Assembly: GCF_006440735.1 (NCBI RefSeq)
Contig: NZ_VFUA01000050.1
Location: forward strand, 1 to 44,081
Direction of reading: 5' to 3'
Length of the DNA stretch: 44,081 nucleotides
Source: Mesorhizobium sp. B2-7-1
GTDB taxonomy: Bacteria; Pseudomonadota; Alphaproteobacteria; Rhizobiales; Rhizobiaceae
How positions within the stretch are numbered: position 1 is the first letter of the stretch; each line of letters begins with the position of its first letter. Both the position numbers and the translations under genes were made by a program. Shown here piece after piece: positions 31,735 through 40,047 of this stretch. The notes under the pieces are model-generated. The model was not told the origin of the DNA. It did not search any database and worked only from the letters and a program-made list of their open reading frames with translations.

Positions 31735-33333
31735 ATGAAAAAGACAATGACTTTTGCAGCCGCGTTGCTGGCTGCAAGCGTCCTCAGCGGCATGGCCAGT
31801 GCTAAGACACTCGTCTATTGCTCGGAAGCGTCGCCGGCCAATTTCGATCCGGGTACGACGACCGGCGGTAACGACTTCGACGCGTCTTCGCGCACCGTCT
31901 ATTCGCGACTGGTCGAATTCAAGCATGGTGGCACCGAGATCGAGCCTGGTCTTGCCGATAAGTGGGAAATTTCCGACGATGGCTTGGTCTATACTTTCCA
32001 TCTGCATCCGGGCGTGAAGTTCCAGACCACCGATTATTTCAAGCCTACGCGCGACCTCAACGCCGATGACGTCGTCTTCTCCTTCGATCGCCAGTTCAAC
32101 AAGGAGAATCCGTGGAACGGCGACAAGTATCTGCCAAATCTCACCTGGGACTATTACACCGGCATGGACATGCCGAAATACGTCGCCAAGTGGGAGAAGG
32201 TCGACGACCTCACCGTCAAGCTGACGCTGACCGAGCCGAACGCGCCGATGCTGGCCAATCTCGGCATGGACTTCGCCTCGATCGTGTCGAAGGAATATGC
32301 CGACCAGCTGCAGAAGGACGGCAAGATGGCCGACTTCTCGACCAAGCCGATCGGCACCGGTCCGTTCCAGTTCGTCGACTATCAGCTCGACGCGGTCATC
32401 CGCTACGCGGCCAACCCCGACTACTTCAAGGGCAAGGAAAAGATCGACGATCTCGTCTTCGCCATCACGCCTGACGCGACCGCCCGCATCCAGAAGGTGC
32501 TGGCAGGCGAATGCGACGTGGCTCCGTATCCGAATCCGGCCGACATCGCCACCATCAAGGCCAACAAGGACGTGACCCTGATGGATCAGGCCGGCCTGAA
32601 CATCGGCTATATGAGCTACAACACCACCATCCCGCCACTCGACAAGCCGGAAGTGCGCCATGCGCTCAACCAGGCGATCGACCGGGAAGCGCTGATCAAG
32701 TCGCTGTTCCAGGATGCCGGCGCGACGCCGGCCGAGAACCTGATCCCGCCGACCATGTGGTCGTGGGACAAGGACGTGAAGACCGACGCCTACAATCCGG
32801 ACGAGGCCAAGAAGGTGCTCGAGGCTGCCGGGCTGAAGGAAATCCAGCTCTGGGCCGCCGACCGTGTTCGCCCCTACAACCCGAACTTCCAGCGCGCGGC
32901 TGAGCTGATCCAGGCCGACTGGGCCAAGGTCGGCGTCAAGGCGAACATCGTCAACTACGAGTGGACGAAGTACCGCGAGGAAGGCAAGAAGAAGGACCGT
33001 CCCGGCGCCTTCCAGATTGGCTGGACCGGCGACAATGGCGATCCGGACAACTTCTTCGCCACTCTCTTCGCCTGCTCCGCCATCGGCGTCTCGAACTACT
33101 CCAGCTGGTGCGACAAGGACTTCGAGGACCTGATCCAGAAGGCCAAGAAGACCAGCGACCAGGCCGAGCGCACCAAACTCTACGAGCAGGCGCAGGTGAT
33201 CTTCGCCAAGGAAGCTCCGGCTTTCCTGCTGGCCCACAGCCAGGTCTACGCGGTCGTTCGCAATAATGTCAGCGGCTTCAAGATGGACCCGCTCGGCATT
33301 CATCGCTTCGACGGCGTTGACAAGGCCGAATAA
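31735..33333 (+). CDS. dppA: Dipeptide-type ABC transporter substrate-binding protein
   Basis: This 532-residue periplasmic binding protein of the DppA/OppA family delivers peptides to the DppBCDF transporter. A Sec signal peptide (MKKTMTFAAALLAASVLSGMASA) is followed by TLVYCSEASPANFDPG, the family's N-terminal signature. Further family segments are FGTGPF-like IGTGPFQFVDYQ and QIGWTGDNGDPDNFF. A good ribosome binding site (CAGGGAG) precedes the ATG. The closest resemblance by eye is to DppA, which binds dipeptides and haem in E. coli. A strong hairpin directly after its stop separates it from dppB. Confidence 0.93.
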   Translation: MKKTMTFAAALLAASVLSGMASAKTLVYCSEASPANFDPGTTTGGNDFDASSRTVYSRLVEFKHGGTEIEPGLADKWEISDDGLVYTFHLHPGVKFQTTDYFKPTRDLNADDVVFSFDRQFNKENPWNGDKYLPNLTWDYYTGMDMPKYVAKWEKVDDLTVKLTLTEPNAPMLANLGMDFASIVSKEYADQLQKDGKMADFSTKPIGTGPFQFVDYQLDAVIRYAANPDYFKGKEKIDDLVFAITPDATARIQKVLAGECDVAPYPNPADIATIKANKDVTLMDQAGLNIGYMSYNTTIPPLDKPEVRHALNQAIDREALIKSLFQDAGATPAENLIPPTMWSWDKDVKTDAYNPDEAKKVLEAAGLKEIQLWAADRVRPYNPNFQRAAELIQADWAKVGVKANIVNYEWTKYREEGKKKDRPGAFQIGWTGDNGDPDNFFATLFACSAIGVSNYSSWCDKDFEDLIQKAKKTSDQAERTKLYEQAQVIFAKEAPAFLLAHSQVYAVVRNNVSGFKMDPLGIHRFDGVDKAE

Positions 33334-33340
33334 TATTGCG

Positions 33341-33375
33341 AACGGGGCGGCGCTAATTCCAGCGCCGCCCCGTTT
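33341..33375 (+). terminator. Strong intercistronic hairpin between dppA and dppB
   Basis: AACGGGGCGGCGCT (33341-33354), a 6-base loop AATTCC, and AGCGCCGCCCCGTTT (33361-33375) form a perfect 14-bp stem followed by a short T-rich tract. It lies 7 bases after the dppA stop and 9 bases before the dppB ATG. It likely acts as a partial terminator or 3'-end protector, so that the binding protein is made in excess over the permeases. Confidence 0.85.
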
Positions 33376-33384
33376 CATTTGACG

Positions 33385-34392
33385 ATGCTCCGATATCTTC
33401 TCAACAAAATCGCCCTCCTGATCCCGACCCTGGTCGGCATCACCATCTGCGCCTTCGCATTTGTCCGGCTGCTGCCCGGCGATCCGATCTTGGCCATGGC
33501 CGGCGAGCATGGCGTCGCCCCCGCCCGCTACGAAGAGCTCAAGCAACAGTTCGGCTACAATCTGCCGATCTGGGAGCAGTACGCGCGCTATGTCGGTGAG
33601 GTCGCCACCGGCGATTTCGGCGTCTCCATTTCCTCCAAGCGCCCGGTGCTCGAGGAGTTCAAGACGCTCTTCCCGGCGACGCTGGAACTCTCCTTCTTCG
33701 CCATGGTCTTCGCCATGCTGCTCGGCATTCCGGCCGGCATTGTCGCCGCCGTCAAGCGCGGCTCCTGGTTCGATCAATCGCTGATGGGCACCGCCCTTGT
33801 CGGCTATTCCATGCCGATCTTCTGGTGGGGCCTTCTGCTCATCATCTTCTTTTCCGGCTATCTCGGCTGGACACCGGTTTCGGGCCGCATCGGCCTGCAG
33901 TTCTTCTTCAAGCCGATCACCGGCTTCATGACCATCGACACCTTGATCTACGGCAAATGGGATGCCTTCCGCTCGGCGCTCAGTCATCTCGTCCTGCCGG
34001 CGATCGTGCTCGGCACGATTCCATTGGCGGTCATCGCGCGCCAGACGCGCTCGGCTATGCTCGAGGTGCTGGGCGAGGATTACGTCCGCACCGCGCGGGC
34101 CAAGGGCCTTTCGGGAGCGAGGGTCATCGGCGTTCATGCGCTGCGCAACGCGCTGATCCCGGTCGTCACCACCATCGGCCTGCAGGTTGGCACGCTGCTC
34201 GCCGGCGCCATCCTCACCGAGACCATCTTCGCCTGGCCGGGTATCGGCAAGTGGATGGTCGATTCAATCTTCAAGCGCGACTATGTCGTCGTGCAGTCGG
34301 GCCTGCTTCTGATCGCGCTGATCGTCATGGCGGTAAACCTCATCGTCGATGTGCTTTACGCCGTCATCAACCCACGCATCAGGGCGGCATAA
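33385..34392 (+). CDS. dppB: Dipeptide-type ABC transporter permease DppB
   Basis: A 335-residue inner-membrane permease with six helices; the N-terminal helix MLRYLLNKIALLIPTLVGIT and the motif YVRTARAKGLSGARVIGVHALRNALIP (EAA loop) mark the DppB/OppB family. The ATG at 33385 is used (a TTG at 33379 is in frame). No Shine-Dalgarno sequence can be seen because the upstream 40 bases are taken up by the strong hairpin after dppA. Expression may therefore depend on read-through or coupling. dppC follows directly after its stop. Confidence 0.92.
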   Translation: MLRYLLNKIALLIPTLVGITICAFAFVRLLPGDPILAMAGEHGVAPARYEELKQQFGYNLPIWEQYARYVGEVATGDFGVSISSKRPVLEEFKTLFPATLELSFFAMVFAMLLGIPAGIVAAVKRGSWFDQSLMGTALVGYSMPIFWWGLLLIIFFSGYLGWTPVSGRIGLQFFFKPITGFMTIDTLIYGKWDAFRSALSHLVLPAIVLGTIPLAVIARQTRSAMLEVLGEDYVRTARAKGLSGARVIGVHALRNALIPVVTTIGLQVGTLLAGAILTETIFAWPGIGKWMVDSIFKRDYVVVQSGLLLIALIVMAVNLIVDVLYAVINPRIRAA

Positions 34393-35301
34393 ATGAGCCA
34401 GACCGAAATCGCCCCGATGGCCGCCGGCAACCCGGATCGTCTCACCGGCCTGAAAACCTTCTGGCACTATTTCTCGGTGAACCGCGGCGCCGTGATCGGC
34501 CTGTTCGTCTTCATCTTGCTGGTGCTGGCGGCGCTCTTTGCGCCGCTGCTCGCGCCCTACGCGCCGGACGTGCAGGACAAGACCGCGTTCCTGCGGCCTC
34601 CGGCATGGCAGGCAGGCGGCTCGACGCAATATCTGCTCGGCACCGACCCGGTCGGCCGCGACATCCTTTCGCGCCTGCTCTATGGCGCGCGCTTCTCGCT
34701 GCTGATCGGCGCGGTGGTGGTCACGCTGGCTCTTACCGGCGGCATCACGCTCGGCCTGCTCGCCGGCTATTTCCGCGGCTGGGTCGATGTCGCGATCATG
34801 CGCGTCATGGACTTGATCCTTGCCTTCCCGTCGCTACTTCTGGCGCTGGTGCTGGTCACCATCCTCGGCCCCGGCCTGTTCAACGCGATGCTGGCCATCG
34901 CGCTGGTGCTGCAGCCGCATTTCGCCCGCCTGGTGCGCGCCGCCGTCATGGCCGAGAAGAGCCGCGAATATGTCGTGGCGGCCAAGGTCGCCGGCGCCGG
35001 CCATCTCAGGCTGATGCTTGCCACCATCCTGCCCAACTGCCTGGCGCCGCTGATCGTCCAGGGTACGCTGTCCTTCTCCAACGCCATCCTGGAGGCAGCC
35101 GCACTGGGCTTCCTCGGCCTTGGCGCCCAGCCGCCGACGCCGGAATGGGGCACCATGCTCGCTTCGGCGCGCGAATTCATCCTGCGCGCCTGGTGGGTGG
35201 TGACCTTCCCGGGTCTCGCCATCCTCATCACCGTGCTTGCCATCAACCTTGTTGGCGACGGCCTGCGCGACGCGCTCGATCCCAAGCTCAGGAGGTCGTG
35301 A
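34393..35301 (+). CDS. dppC: Dipeptide-type ABC transporter permease DppC
   Basis: The second permease (302 residues), with the DppC/OppC N-terminal segment WHYFSVNRGAVIGLFVFILL, the conserved LLGTDPVGRDILSRLLYGAR, and the EAA loop region SREYVVAAKVAGAGHLRLM. It forms a heterodimer with DppB. Its ATG follows the dppB stop without a gap, with AGGG upstream. Its TGA stop shares one base with the dppD start (TGATG), showing translational coupling. Confidence 0.94.
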   Translation: MSQTEIAPMAAGNPDRLTGLKTFWHYFSVNRGAVIGLFVFILLVLAALFAPLLAPYAPDVQDKTAFLRPPAWQAGGSTQYLLGTDPVGRDILSRLLYGARFSLLIGAVVVTLALTGGITLGLLAGYFRGWVDVAIMRVMDLILAFPSLLLALVLVTILGPGLFNAMLAIALVLQPHFARLVRAAVMAEKSREYVVAAKVAGAGHLRLMLATILPNCLAPLIVQGTLSFSNAILEAAALGFLGLGAQPPTPEWGTMLASAREFILRAWWVVTFPGLAILITVLAINLVGDGLRDALDPKLRRS

Positions 35302-36152
35302 TGGCATTGCTCGACATCCAGAACCTCGTCGTTGAATTCCAGACCGCGTCCGGCCCGTTCCGCGCCGTCGACAGCGTCTCGCTCCATGTCGACGAACGCG
35401 AGGTGCTCGCCATCGTCGGCGAATCCGGCTCCGGCAAGTCGGTGTCGATGCTGGCCGTGATGGGCTTGCTGCCATGGACGGCGACCGTCACCGCCGACCG
35501 CATGAATTTCAATGGCCGCGACCTCTTGAAGATCAGTCCGGCCGATCGCCGCAAGATCATCGGCAAGGACGTCGCCATGATCTTCCAGGAGCCGGTCGCC
35601 AGCCTCAACCCGTGCTTCACCGTCGGCTTTCAGATCGAGGAAGTGCTGCGCTTCCACATGGGCATGGACAAGGCCCAGCGTCGGGCGCGCGCCATCGAGC
35701 TTTTCAAGCAGGTCGGCATTCCCGACCCGGCCGACCGGCTGAATTCATTCCCGCACCAGATGTCAGGCGGCCAGTGCCAGCGCGTCATGATCGCGATGGC
35801 GATCGCCTGCAACCCGAAGCTTTTGATCGCCGACGAGCCGACCACCGCGCTCGACGTCACCATCCAGAAGCAGATCCTCGATCTGCTGGTCTCGCTGCAG
35901 GCCAAATACGGCATGGGCCTGATCATGATCACTCACAATATGGGCGTGGTGGCCGAAACCGCAGACCGCGTCATCGTCCAGTACAAGGGCCGCAAGATGG
36001 AAGAGGCCGACGTGCTGTCGCTCTTCGAATCGCCGAAGAGCAACTACACCCGCGCGCTGCTTTCGGCGCTGCCGGAGAACGCCGTCGGCGATCGGCTGCC
36101 GACCGTCTCCGACATGCTGTTCGAGCCGGCGCCTTCAGGAGCCGGCGCATGA
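35301..36152 (+). CDS. dppD: Dipeptide-type ABC transporter ATPase DppD
   Basis: A 283-residue ABC ATPase with Walker A GESGSGKS, signature MSGGQCQRV and Walker B LLIADEPTTALD, plus THNMGVV with the switch His. It is shorter than E. coli DppD (327 residues) at the C-terminal oligopeptide-transport extension; whether the 4Fe-4S cysteines known in some DppD proteins are present could not be confirmed. The ATG at 35301 has AGGAGG at ideal distance and overlaps the dppC stop; its own stop overlaps dppF. Confidence 0.94.
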   Translation: MALLDIQNLVVEFQTASGPFRAVDSVSLHVDEREVLAIVGESGSGKSVSMLAVMGLLPWTATVTADRMNFNGRDLLKISPADRRKIIGKDVAMIFQEPVASLNPCFTVGFQIEEVLRFHMGMDKAQRRARAIELFKQVGIPDPADRLNSFPHQMSGGQCQRVMIAMAIACNPKLLIADEPTTALDVTIQKQILDLLVSLQAKYGMGLIMITHNMGVVAETADRVIVQYKGRKMEEADVLSLFESPKSNYTRALLSALPENAVGDRLPTVSDMLFEPAPSGAGA

Positions 36153-36976
36153 CCAAGGTCGTCGAAGGCAAGAACATCAAGCGCGACTACCATGTCGGCG
36201 GCGGCCTGTTCCGCGGCGAACGCACCGTGCATGCGGTCAAGGGCGTGTCCTTCAGCGTCGAGAAGGGCAAGACGCTGGCCATCGTCGGTGAATCCGGCTG
36301 CGGCAAGTCCACCCTCGCCCGCATCATCACGCTGATCGATCCCGCCACCTCCGGCGAGCTCTTCATCGACGGCAACAAGGTCGACATCGCCAAAGACGGC
36401 CTGTCGAAGGAGATGCGCCGCAAGGTGCAGATCGTGTTCCAGAACCCTTATGGCTCGCTCAACCCGCGCCAGAAGATCGGTGACGTGCTCGGCGAGCCGC
36501 TTTTGATCAACACCGACAAGTCGGCCGAGGAGCGGCGCGACCTGGCGATGAAGATGCTGAAGAAGGTCGGCCTCGGACCGGAGCACTTCAACCGCTATCC
36601 GCACATGTTCTCGGGCGGCCAGCGCCAGCGCATCGCCATCGCGCGGGCGCTGATGCTGAACCCGAGCCTGCTGGTGCTGGACGAGCCGGTCTCGGCGCTC
36701 GACCTCTCGGTGCAGGCGCAGGTGCTGAACCTGCTCGCCGACCTGCAGGACGAGTTCCAGCTGACCTACGTCTTCATCAGCCACGACCTGTCGGTGGTGC
36801 GCTACATCGCCGACGACGTGATGGTCATGTATTTCGGCGAAGCGGTCGAATACGGTCCGCGCGACGAGGTCTTCTCCGACCCCAAGCACGCCTACACCAA
36901 GACGCTGTTCGCCGCGACGCCGCGCGCGGACGTGGCGAGCATCAAGGCGAGGTTGGCCAAGAAGAAGGCGGCCTGA
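36149..36976 (+). CDS. dppF: Dipeptide-type ABC transporter ATPase DppF
   Basis: A 275-residue ABC ATPase partner of DppD, with Walker A GESGCGKST, signature FSGGQRQRIAIARAL and Walker B LLVLDEPVSALD. The ATG lies 4 bases inside the end of dppD (ATGA). This completes a full dppABCDF operon. C-terminal AxxKARLAKKKAA is a basic tail with no known role. The transcript end lies in the short gap before the convergent PLP-enzyme gene, where no strong terminator is seen. Confidence 0.94.
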   Translation: MTKVVEGKNIKRDYHVGGGLFRGERTVHAVKGVSFSVEKGKTLAIVGESGCGKSTLARIITLIDPATSGELFIDGNKVDIAKDGLSKEMRRKVQIVFQNPYGSLNPRQKIGDVLGEPLLINTDKSAEERRDLAMKMLKKVGLGPEHFNRYPHMFSGGQRQRIAIARALMLNPSLLVLDEPVSALDLSVQAQVLNLLADLQDEFQLTYVFISHDLSVVRYIADDVMVMYFGEAVEYGPRDEVFSDPKHAYTKTLFAATPRADVASIKARLAKKKAA

Positions 36977-37046
36977 CGCCTGCTTCGTCCTCGTAAAGGG
37001 CGCTAGCCCAGGCGCTGTCCCGCCAACGTCTCGCGATGAGATCAGA

Positions 37047-38342
37047 TCACGACAGCTTCGCAACAATCGCCCGCAGCGCTTCCCCAAATCGGCGCACTTC
37101 CTCCACCGTGTTGTAGTGCACCAGCGAGGCGCGGATGGCGCCGCTGTCCATCGACAGGTTGAGCCGCTTCATCAGCCGCGGCGCATACATGTGGCCGTCG
37201 CGGATGCCGATCTGCACGGCCGCCATCTCCTCGACGATCTTTTGCGGCGACAGCTTGCCGATGTTGAAGCAGAAGGTCGGCACGCGTTCGTTGATCCGCG
37301 TCTCTTCGGCAACGCCGTAGATGGTCGCGCCGCAATCCTTCAGCACCTTCAGCATCTCACGCGCCAGCATCAGCTCGTAGTCGCGGATGGCGCTCATTCC
37401 TGCGACGATGTTGTCGCGGCGCGAGCGGTTGTTCTCGGCAAGGAAATTGCGGCCCACCGATTCCAGATAGCGCACCGCCGCGTCCATGCCGGAGACATTC
37501 TCGTAGATGAAGGTGCCGGCCTCGACCTTGTAAGGCGGTTCGTTCGGAATGAAATCCTCGCGGAAGGTCGGCAGCCGCTTCAGCGTTTCGAAGCGGCCCC
37601 ACAGGAAGCCCATATGCGGCGAAAAATTCTTGTAGCCGGAGCAGACGAGATAGTCGCAATCCCAGGCCTGCACATCGATCAGCCCGTGCGGTCCGTAATG
37701 CACGCAGTCCAAAAACACTTCGGCGCCTGCCGCGTGCGCGATCCTGGCCACTGACGCGACGTCGACGATCGAGCCGATCGAATGCGCCGTCACCGTGCAG
37801 GCGACGAGCCGGGTACGCTCCGACACAAGCGGCTTGAGGTCGTCGACATGCAGGTTGCCGTCCTCGCGCATGCGCCACCATTTGAACTTGGCGCCGCTGG
37901 ATTCCAGCGCCAGCCAGGTGGCGATGTTGGCGTCGTGGTCCATGTCGGTGATGACGATCTCGTCGCGTCCCTCGTCTCCGTCCTTGGCAAGCATCTGGCC
38001 GATGCCGAGGCTGACCAGGCGGATGAACGAGGTGGCGTTCATGCCGAAGCAGATTTCTGACGGGCTGTAGGCGTTGATCAGCAACGCGACGCTTGTCCGC
38101 GCTTCCGCGACCGATTGGTCGACCGTGACGCTGCGGCCATAGCGGCCACCGCGCTGCACATTGTGTCCGACCAGATGGCTGGTCACCGCGTCGAGCACGC
38201 TTTGCGGGATCTGCGCGCCGGCGGCATTGTCCATGAAGATGAAATCGCCGGCTTGGCTAAGCGCCGGGAACATGGCGCGGATCTTCTCAACCGGGAACGA
38301 GGCCGCGCCCTCCTGCGCTTTCGAAACATGGTGCTGGTTCAC
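37047..38342 (-). CDS. Cysteine-desulfurase-like class V PLP enzyme
   Basis: This 431-residue fold-type I PLP enzyme belongs to the class V (NifS/isopenicillin-N epimerase-like) group. PLP contacts are visible: Lys238 in CSGYKNFSPHMGF (Schiff base), Asp212 and His215 in FLDCVHYGPHG. The N-terminal MDNAAGAQIPQSVLDA and HNVQRGGRYGRSV match 'cysteine desulfurase-like' proteins rather than IscS/SufS, and no clear catalytic Cys loop was recognised, so sulfur transfer is doubtful. A lyase, epimerase or aminotransferase role is as likely. It is the last gene in the minus-strand cluster with transporter and kynureninase-like genes and starts 37 bases after the permease. Confidence 0.85.
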   Translation of the reverse strand: MNQHHVSKAQEGAASFPVEKIRAMFPALSQAGDFIFMDNAAGAQIPQSVLDAVTSHLVGHNVQRGGRYGRSVTVDQSVAEARTSVALLINAYSPSEICFGMNATSFIRLVSLGIGQMLAKDGDEGRDEIVITDMDHDANIATWLALESSGAKFKWWRMREDGNLHVDDLKPLVSERTRLVACTVTAHSIGSIVDVASVARIAHAAGAEVFLDCVHYGPHGLIDVQAWDCDYLVCSGYKNFSPHMGFLWGRFETLKRLPTFREDFIPNEPPYKVEAGTFIYENVSGMDAAVRYLESVGRNFLAENNRSRRDNIVAGMSAIRDYELMLAREMLKVLKDCGATIYGVAEETRINERVPTFCFNIGKLSPQKIVEEMAAVQIGIRDGHMYAPRLMKRLNLSMDSGAIRASLVHYNTVEEVRRFGEALRAIVAKLS

Positions 38343-38379
38343 GAGGCGTCTCCTTCAGGTCATCGATTTCAAGTGGGGA

Positions 38380-39054
38380 TCAGTGCGCGGACCGGGCCTT
38401 GCCGCGCTCTTCGAGGTAGCCGACCAGCCGCACCAGCGGCCACAAGAAGGCGAGGTAGATGATCGCGGCGCCGATCAGCGGCGTCGGGTTGGCCATCAGC
38501 GCCTGCGCGTCGGTCGCCTGCTTCAAGAGGTCCGGCATCGCCACGACTGAGGCGAGCGCGGTGTCCTTGAACACCGAAACGCAATTGCTGGTCAGCGGCG
38601 GGATGACGACGCGGATCGCCTGCGGCAACACCACCTTGCGCATGGCGACCCAGAAGGGCAGGCCGAGCGCGGCCGCCGCCTCGAACTGGCCTTTCGGAAT
38701 GTTCTGGATGCCGGCGCGGCAGACTTCCGCGGTGAAGGCCGCGAGCACCAGCGACAGCGCGAGTGCGGCCGATACGAAGGACGACAGGCGGATGCCGACG
38801 AAGGGCAGGGCGTAGTAGATCAGGATCAGCACCACCAGGATCGGCAGCGCGCGGAAGATGTCGATGTAGAGGATCGCCAGCCGCCTCAGCGGCTTCGGCG
38901 CGTAGAGCCGCACCAGGCAGATCGCCAGTCCGGCAATGGTGCCGAAGACGATGGCCGCCAAGCCAAGCATAACGGTGTTTCCCAGTCCGCGGATCAGGAT
39001 CGGAAACGATCGGACCAGGATGCCCCAGTTGAAGAAGGTGTCGATCAGTTCCAT
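38380..39054 (-). CDS. Polar amino acid ABC transporter permease
   Basis: A 224-residue His/Glu/Gln/Arg-type (HisM family) permease with about five helices; the EAA loop region reads EAAAALGLPFWVAMRKVVLP. It carries uptake of an amino acid bound by the upstream binding protein. Only one permease gene and no ATPase gene are found in the cluster; the permease would have to form a homodimer and borrow an ATPase encoded elsewhere. It begins about 105 bases after the binding-protein gene, separated by a strong hairpin. Confidence 0.9.
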   Translation of the reverse strand: MELIDTFFNWGILVRSFPILIRGLGNTVMLGLAAIVFGTIAGLAICLVRLYAPKPLRRLAILYIDIFRALPILVVLILIYYALPFVGIRLSSFVSAALALSLVLAAFTAEVCRAGIQNIPKGQFEAAAALGLPFWVAMRKVVLPQAIRVVIPPLTSNCVSVFKDTALASVVAMPDLLKQATDAQALMANPTPLIGAAIIYLAFLWPLVRLVGYLEERGKARSAH

Positions 39055-39111
39055 CGGCTCACCATGAAGGCAATGCCAAGCCCACCGCCTTCGCGGGCCT
39101 GAAGGGTGGAA

Positions 39112-39142
39112 GCGGGAGCGCTGGCCTGGCTGGCGCTCCCGC
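39112..39142 (-). terminator. Intercistronic hairpin between binding-protein and permease genes
   Basis: GCGGGAGCGC (39112-39121) and GCGCTCCCGC (39133-39142) form a perfect 10-bp stem with an 11-base loop. On the minus strand it follows the stop codon of the substrate-binding-protein gene by 17 bases. No T run follows, so it likely protects the upstream mRNA or acts as a partial terminator, as in dppA-dppB. Confidence 0.7.
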
Positions 39143-39159
39143 GGCGATATCTCGCCAGA

Positions 39160-39945
39160 CTATTGCGGGATCGGGCCCGGCGTCACGGTGCTGGTTCCGG
39201 CTTCCGGATCGACGCCGAACCACTTCTTGTGGATCGAGGCCATGGTGCCGTCCTTCTTCATGGCGGTGATCGCATCGTTGACCTTTTCGAGCAGCGGATG
39301 GCCCTTCTTGGTCATCATCGCGAAGCGCTCGCCGGTCGGGATCCGCACCAGGATCTTCAGCGCCGGCATCTGCTTGATGGCGAACAGGAAGCCGGCGAGC
39401 TCGCCGGCGCCGCCGTCGATACGGCCGTTCTGCACGTCGAGCAGCAGGTCCTGCTGGGCGTTGTAACTCTTGGTCTCGGCGACGCCGAGCTTGGCGGCGT
39501 TATCCTTCATATAGGCCTCGCCGGTAGACCCGGCGATCACGCCGATGGTCTTGCCCTTGAGGTCGTCGAGCGACTTGATGGCGGAATCCGCCTTGCCGAC
39601 GATCGTGCCGTCGCTGTCGTAATAGGGTTGGGTGAAGCCCTGGTTCTGCAGCCGTTCCTTGGTGACGGAGATCGAGGACACGGCGAAATCGATGCGGCCC
39701 GAAGCGGTCGCCGCGAACAGCGCCTGGAAGCCGAGGTCCTGGAACTCGACATCGGCGCCGATGCGCTTGGCGACATCGTTGGCGACGTCGATCTCAAAGC
39801 CCTCGAAGCCACCGGATTCGGTCTTGTATTCCCATGGCGGATTGGCCGGGTAGGCGCCCACCATGATCTTGTCGGCAAAGGCGGGCGCCGCGAAGGCCAT
39901 GCCCGCGGCAACGATCACCCCAATCAGTCCTAGACGTTTCAACAT
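39160..39945 (-). CDS. Amino acid ABC transporter substrate-binding protein
   Basis: A 261-residue periplasmic binding protein of the family 3 (polar amino acids) type. A Sec signal peptide (residues 1-22, cleavage after APAFA) is followed by DKIMVGAYPANPPWEYK and the family segment GFEIDVANDVAKRIGADVEF. Typical ligand-pocket features SSISVTKERLQ and GSTGEAYM are present. The ATG at 39945 follows GAGGGAAG. The ligand cannot be predicted by eye. Its gene is placed between two class V PLP-enzyme genes, so the ligand may be the substrate of one of them. Confidence 0.92.
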   Translation of the reverse strand: MLKRLGLIGVIVAAGMAFAAPAFADKIMVGAYPANPPWEYKTESGGFEGFEIDVANDVAKRIGADVEFQDLGFQALFAATASGRIDFAVSSISVTKERLQNQGFTQPYYDSDGTIVGKADSAIKSLDDLKGKTIGVIAGSTGEAYMKDNAAKLGVAETKSYNAQQDLLLDVQNGRIDGGAGELAGFLFAIKQMPALKILVRIPTGERFAMMTKKGHPLLEKVNDAITAMKKDGTMASIHKKWFGVDPEAGTSTVTPGPIPQ

Positions 39946-40047
39946 CTTGCTTCCCTCTGGTTCGGTCACGTCGAAAGTGACTCATTTCCCGGTCCGCTTC
40001 TTCCGGCGCCAACTCCCAGGCGCCGCAGGCGAGGCGGTGCCTGCAAA

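Noticed and set aside
31732..34137. 801-residue minus-strand ORF over dppA-dppB
   Set aside because: Spans two well-supported genes and a strong hairpin; composition typical of antisense shadows.
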